Assembly: GCA_025403435.1 (NCBI GenBank)
Contig: CM046348.1
Span: forward strand, 29,654,148-29,718,147
Direction: 5' to 3'
Origin: Artocarpus heterophyllus
Taxonomy: Eukaryota > Streptophyta > Magnoliopsida > Rosales > Moraceae
DNA length: 64,000 bases
A model generated the notes under the pieces. That model had not been told where the DNA came from, searched no databases, and saw only the letters and a program-made list of their open reading frames with translations. Position 1 is the first letter of the stretch. Every line of letters begins with the position of its first letter. Positions 59,114 to 64,000 of this stretch are shown in pieces. The position numbers were made by a program, and so were the translations under genes.

Positions 59114-60300
59114 ATCTCCCACTTGCACTAAATGAGTAAATATGACAAATCCTGCATCCCCATAGCTTCCACATGCCTCTCGAAAACTCTCGCAGTTAGT
59201 ATCTTCGTGAATAGATTAGCTAAATCGTCATCGGATGCAATTTTGCACATAACGACATGCTCACTCTCTATGAAGTCTTTTATCACATGATACTTTCGAT
59301 CAATATGCTTATTCTTCTTGTAAACTGTTGGTTCCTTAGCGTTAGCTACCGTCGCACTGTTATCACTGTATAGCAATACTGCCTTATTCATACTAGAAAC
59401 TACCTCAAGATCAGCAAGGAACTTGCAGAGCCACATTGCTTCTTTCAAAGCATCACTAGCTGCCACACACTCGGCCTCTATCGTTGAATCTAAAGTGCAA
59501 TCTTGCTTCATACTTCTCTAAATAAATACAAAACCTAAAGTTGATCTTCTCGAATCCAAACAGGATTAAAAATCTGAGTCAGTGTATCCTAGAAGAGTCA
59601 AATCCTCACCCGAATACACAAGCATATACCCTCGAGTCCTTCTCAGGTACTTGAAAATATGCTTGATTGCAACCTAGTGGTTTGGTCATGAATCCGACTG
59701 AAATCGACTTACAATCCTGACTGCATAACTAATATCCAGTCATGTGCAAAGCATGGCATACGTGAGACTACCCATCATTGAAGCATAAGGCACCTTCTTC
59801 ATATATTCTCTTTCTTCATCAGACTTTGGAGAGTCTTGCTTAGAAAGGGTGATTCTAGACCTAGATGGTTGGCCACCTTTCTTAGAATCTTACATTGCAA
59901 ACCTTTTGAGAATTTTATTTATGTGGCTCGCTTAGGACAAATCTATCATTTATTCTTCCTATCCCAAAATATCTAGATATCGAGAATAAAGTAAGCTTCA
60001 CCTAAGTCTTTCATATCAAACTGCTTGGTCAACCATAATTTGATCGATGACACACCCCAACATCATTGCCAATTAGCATAATGTCATCTACATATAGCAG
60101 TAGAAAAGCCACATTCCATTCTTAATGTGTTGTAAACACATGGTTCGTCCACATTTTGTGCAAACCTATAAGTCTTGATCACTTAATCAAATCTTATGCT
60201 CCAAGAGCAGAAAGCCTGCTTAAGTCCATAAATTGACTTTAGCAGCTTAGAAACCTTACCCTCCTGACCCTTAGCCTCGAACTCATCTGGCCTTGATTAA
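59114..60300 (-). pseudogene. Copia C2 RT C-terminal half and RNase H
   Basis: From PDEFEAKGQEGKV at about 60285 through LKSIYGLKQAF, a decayed YVDD region near 60080, then KDLGEAYF-like sequence and, in an open 127-residue stretch (59128-59511), RNase H: KQDCTLDSTIEAECVAASDA, YSDNSATVANAKEPT and HIDRKYHVIKDFIE. Same family as C1 (nearly the same RNase H). Many stops before 59511. Confidence 0.87.
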
Positions 60301-61761
60301 TATATGTCATCCAAGACCCGTATGATCCAACATATATTAATAATCATTTCTTTGGCAATTAATTTAATTAACAAAGCTCCTAGGGGAGGTTAATAATAAA
60401 ATCAACTTGAGTGCATAACCAGCGTTTCAATATTTTATCCATGATTTATAATCACCACCTAGGGGTGTGTAACCACAAATCATGCTAAAACATCTTATCC
60501 TCTCGAAGATCCAATTCGATACACGATAAAGTCCATTCCTAGGGGTCAAAACCACTCTGTGCTACCTATGGACCAACGATGGAGGCCGTAGGTCCTCTTT
60601 TCGAAAACTTTTTCCTACTCAATCTTTTGAAATCAATGTTTTATTTTAAAAACATGCATGAACAATTTTTAAATGAGTAGCACTCCCTATTTTATATGAC
60701 ATGTTATCAATATACATGGTAAACATATTATAATGCAGACAAGCAAAGCAATCATGCAAAGCCACAAGCAAAATAGTAATAAATAACTGTAATATTATGG
60801 TTCTACCCTAGAGAAAAGAAAACAAAGATTACAAAAGATAAATCGAAATATATTATCGATTCTTCATCCTTGAATCTTCAAATTATATCCTTTATCATGT
60901 ATCTTCCATCTTCAAATGTTCAATCCCGTATGGATCGAATACTCCATGTTTTCGGTCACATCTAAATTTAATGTTTCTCAAAATTATCCCAAAAATAAAA
61001 TCAAAACTGCACCAAAAAATGCAACTTTTTTGAAAAATTTATAGCTCTCTGTCAGCATGCAAATCTGTATGATCAGCTTGCCGGTCATAACCCTCTGGCC
61101 TGTCGAACTTTATAGGTTGGCCTGCCAGTCATGATAAATCAGCCTGTCGAACAAGAAACTTCGGCCTGCCACTAGAGCCATCAGATTTCTACCCTGCAGA
61201 TGGCTTGCCAAGCCTGAAGTTTGGCCTACCGATCCACAACCATCGGCCTGTCAAACCTAAGGGTTCGGCATGCTGACCAAGCAGAAATCACATTTTCCAA
61301 AAAAATATAGTTTTTAATGCAATTTATCAATTTTATTTTCAACAATTTAAAAACATAAAGCTAGAGACTCAAGAAATACTTATGGAATGCTATCATCCAT
61401 CTTTTAGATCTATCCTCTTCGAATGATTATTTAATAACAAAATTCTTACAAATTTAAAAATAAATAATAATTCCTAGATGGAGATGATAGTCTGCCATTT
61501 AATTACATGAAAAACTTAGATACATATTCTAACCTCTAAGCAACCATAACTGGCATAAATTAATAAATAAATAAATAATAATTTAATCAACCATACTTAA
61601 TTAATAAACATTCAGTATATATTCCATGGCAACATATAAATATTTAGAAACACTAGAGTGCCAACTCTCTAAAAAATTAAATTCAAGCATAGGAGAGATC
61701 AAGATCACATAATCTTTACATATAGCATGATCCCAAACTCGTAAATTTATGTAAAAACCAT
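60301..61761 (-). other. Non-coding leader of copia C2
   Basis: From the primer site down to the RT remnant there is no ORF. Contains a palindromic array at 61052-61290 and a stretch with CCTAGGGG words (60380-60560). The transition to RT at about 60300 is abrupt, so gag and most of pol were deleted here. Confidence 0.65.
61052..61290 (-). repeat. Palindromic array in the copia C2 leader, about 11 copies
   Basis: Plus-strand forms such as CTTCGGCCTGCCACTA and GTTCGGCATGCTGACC, spaced about 20-27 bp, strongly drifted. The longest array in the window after the Tekay ones, and outside an LTR. Confidence 0.78.
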
Positions 61762-61774
61762 GGCTTTGATACCA
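61762..61774 (-). other. Primer binding site of copia C2
   Basis: Minus strand TGGTATCAAAGCC, matching the initiator-tRNA-Met site TGGTATCAGAGCC at all but one base, two bases after the LTR end. Confidence 0.88.
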
Positions 61775-61776
61775 AT

Positions 61777-63811
61777 TATTAGAAAAATATTATGTAGTAG
61801 AATTTTAAAAAAATTTTATACCAGAGTATTTTTCAAAACACAAGTTTGACACGCTATATGCATAAATTAACCAGATCTTACTAACCTTGTTTGTCGAAAA
61901 GCTCTTGTAATCTATGAAGAGAAAGGCGTTCCAGAAGAGAAAGGCGTTCTAGAAGAGCCTCAACCAACTGGTCTTCTTTGCTATTCTCTATCCACGATCA
62001 GAGTACGTGTGGGCACACATCGTATAGCTTTTGCCGGTGACTCTCCTTCCAACCAATCGAGGAAACCCAGAATTAAGGTTCGTGATTTGTGAACAACAGC
62101 TCTAAGGGAATTTCAGAGACTCACAGTATAGAGTGCTCACTCTTAATTCCTAAACTGATTTGAAATATCTTATGAGTTTGACTCCCTATTTATAGAGTTC
62201 GTACCCAGGTTAGTCCTTATTAGATGAGGCTTCAAAAATTCAAATCAGGATCAATATCTAATAAAATCACATCTAAAAACGTGTGACAAAAAATCGTTCG
62301 GTTGGCAGGCTTAACTGGCAGATCAGCCTACCGAACTTACTCCATCGGCAAGCCAAACCTGAAGATCGGCTTGCCGAACTTACGATAAATGATCCATACG
62401 AATCGTTTATTTCTCATCCGAGATTCTTAGGATAGAGCCTTAGTTTTAATTCAAATAATCCAATAGAGAAGTTATCTGATTAAAACAGTCATATCTAGAT
62501 AATCTTTAGGAAAATAAATATTCATGATAATTCAACAAGTTTATCTTGAATTAATTTATTCAAAATTAATTCAACCGATAAATAGACATGATTTAATCTT
62601 ATCCTGATAATTCAACAAGTTTATCTTGAATTATTTTTTCACAAAATTAATTCAACTGATAAACAAATGTGAATTATTTGATCCTACTGAATTTCAGTCA
62701 ATCTGATAATTTGACATAAGTTATCAATTTATTGGAAAAGCATATCGCATTGTTACAGGATTTATTATGAGCTAGCAAAGGGGACCTGATGGACCTATAT
62801 AGTACAAGCTCCTAATAATTATGAAACCCAATATCCTAGATATACATTTCATAATTATCAACCCTAACGCTACTCCACTAAAAGCTTAGAGCTGTACTCT
62901 TGAACTATATAGAATTATGCAGCCTGAATAACTAAGTCTCCTTGACATATCATAATGTAATGTATTCCTATAGGATTATCCATAATCGGCTTAAGGATAA
63001 ATTCTGCCTTACCTTTCTAATTTTTTTTATCTTACATTCAATTATCTCACCATTGGAATACTTACCATCCAAAGATAGTATACCATTTGGTTACACTGAT
63101 GTATCCAAATGGTTGAGCGCTCTAGTTTCCAATTACAGGATAATGCATATAAAAGGATATCAACGACTCCTAAAAAGGAGTTATGGATTCCATATCTATG
63201 ATTAATAGGTCTACGCTATTAAGAGTCATGCCTCCAACGTAACAGCACGCGTACCAACATAAAATATAGATGTCACTCTTTGGTACATCAAAAGACATAA
63301 ATCAAGACAACGAACCCACTATTCATCTTAGGATTAAGATATAACACATAAAATTGTCAAAAATGAATTGATTTGCCAAGACAGAATTATTAATCCAAAT
63401 CAATTACACTTTATGACCCGATTCAATACATCGTCGCCTATGACAATGCACCAATGTTTCTATTCATGGAGTCCACCTCCGATGGTCAAGACAAATTATC
63501 TCTCGTTAATGATATAGGCAACATAATAATCTTTGCATGAATAAAATGCCTAACTTTATTCCCTCGATTGTTGATCTTATAATTTAGACCATCACCTTTA
63601 GAATCATGTCATCTACATAATCTTTCCATCATATGCCTGATTCTAAAGGCTTAGAACAACAGTCTCAAACTTTTGTTTACTTATCATACATCCAACAAAT
63701 ATGAACATAAAAAGGACAACAATTTGGTATATAAACAATAAATTCTTTATTGATAAAAATGTCTTCAAAAACATATTATATTTTTACTCTCTAAAGCATA
63801 CATGTCTAACA
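61777..63811 (-). repeat. Copia C2 5' LTR
   Basis: 2035 bp on the minus strand, TGTTAGACATG to CTAATA. Complete; TATA box CTCTATAAATAGGG near 62185-62200, palindromic array at 62296-62384. Same family as C0, C1 and the solo LTR. Confidence 0.9.
62296..62384 (-). repeat. Palindromic array (copia C2 5' LTR), 4 copies
   Basis: Plus-strand forms GTTCGGTTGGCAGGCTTAAC, GATCAGCCTACCGAAC, CATCGGCAAGCCAAAC and GATCGGCTTGCCGAAC. Lies about 100-190 bp upstream of the TATA box. Confidence 0.78.
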
Positions 63812-64000
63812 GTTCTTCACTTTTTGTTAGCCTTCCAAACGAGGATGGGGATTGAGATCCATTTAGGGTAGTGTGATTCCCTAATAAAGCCGTTCTTATC
63901 TAGTTTGTTGACCTTTTCTTTAAGTGCCTCATATCTTTCTGGGTTCAAGGGTTGCCTCTTTTGCCTCTTTGGAGGGGAACTGGGGTCGATGTTCAGGCAA
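63812..64000 (-). pseudogene. Tat-B RT N-terminus, runs off the window
   Basis: Minus: CLNIDPSSPPKRQKRQPLN, PERYEALKEKVNKLDKNGFI, ESHYPKWISIPILVWKANKK, then the copia C2 LTR. Parallels Tat-A PERYAAINEEVQKLLKAGFI and YPEWLANVVLVKKANGKW. Open over this stretch. Confidence 0.85.

Larger units (their letters stand above)
57528..63811 (-). mobile_element. Copia C2: internally deleted element inserted in Tat-B
   Basis: Minus strand: 5' LTR 61777-63811, primer site, ~1.46-kb non-coding leader, then directly the C-terminal half of RT and RNase H, polypurine tract, truncated 3' LTR. Gag, protease, integrase and the first half of RT are absent. The right border abuts Tat-B RT at 63812; the left border is a deletion that also removed Tat-B sequence. 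Confidence 0.87.
27550..64000 (-). mobile_element. Tat-B: old Ty3/gypsy Tat element, host of the nested insertions
   Basis: Minus strand. Parts in window: 3' LTR (27550-28222), extra ORF (28600-31670, plus strand), integrase (55870-56760), zinc domain and RNase H (56895-57527) and the start of RT (63812-64000). Between them lie a copia solo LTR with Tat-A and Tekay-3 inside it, and copia C2. Gag, protease and 5' LTR would be right of the window. The part between RT start and RNase H is missing at the C2 insertion. Confidence 0.8.

Overview
This window is repeat-rich plant nuclear DNA; I see no intact cellular gene in it. It is a stack of LTR retrotransposons of three lineages (Ty1/copia; Ty3/gypsy chromovirus of Tekay/Del type; Ty3/gypsy Tat type), plus a truncated CACTA DNA transposon and a 5'-truncated LINE. 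Plant-type tRNA-Met primer sites, chromodomain integrases, a Ulp1-like CACTA and an antisense extra ORF in Tat elements all point to a flowering plant, probably a dicot; the species cannot be named from the sequence. Every coding region carries stops, frameshifts or deletions.

Layout. 1-5416: two copies of one copia family (C0, minus; C1, plus), C0 inserted into C1. 5417-7412: 3' part of a CACTA element with Ulp1-protease remnant, hairpin-rich subterminal region and CACTA terminus. 7413-10284: non-genic remnants. 10285-13330: dead LINE (RT, zf-RVT, RNase H). 13780-17274: patchwork of four retroelement scraps (gypsy gag, minus copia, plus copia, Tekay integrase end). 17275-26321: nearly full-length Tekay element (Tekay-2) that shares its left LTR with the upstream scrap.

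27550 to beyond the right edge: one old Tat element (Tat-B, minus) carrying a Russian-doll nest. Tat-B holds a copia solo LTR (TSD ATAAT at 31703-31707 and 55300-55304); this holds Tat-A (32076-53748, TSD GTGAC); Tat-A holds Tekay-3 (32802-43687, likely 4-bp TSD AAGA). A further copia, C2 (minus, 57528-63811), sits in the reverse transcriptase of Tat-B.

The two strongest observations: (1) a 16-bp near-palindrome, GTTCGGC-AG-GCCGAAC, repeated every 20-27 bp, forms arrays in the LTRs of unrelated copia and Tekay elements and in the copia leader, but is absent from Tat, CACTA and LINE parts; (2) Tat-A carries on its antisense strand what looks like a separate spliced gene with its own TATA box, two short introns and a coiled-coil C-terminus, and Tat-B carries a diverged counterpart in the same place. 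A third general feature is that premature stops in the Tekay elements are mostly CAG-to-TAG, the change expected from methylcytosine deamination at CHG sites.
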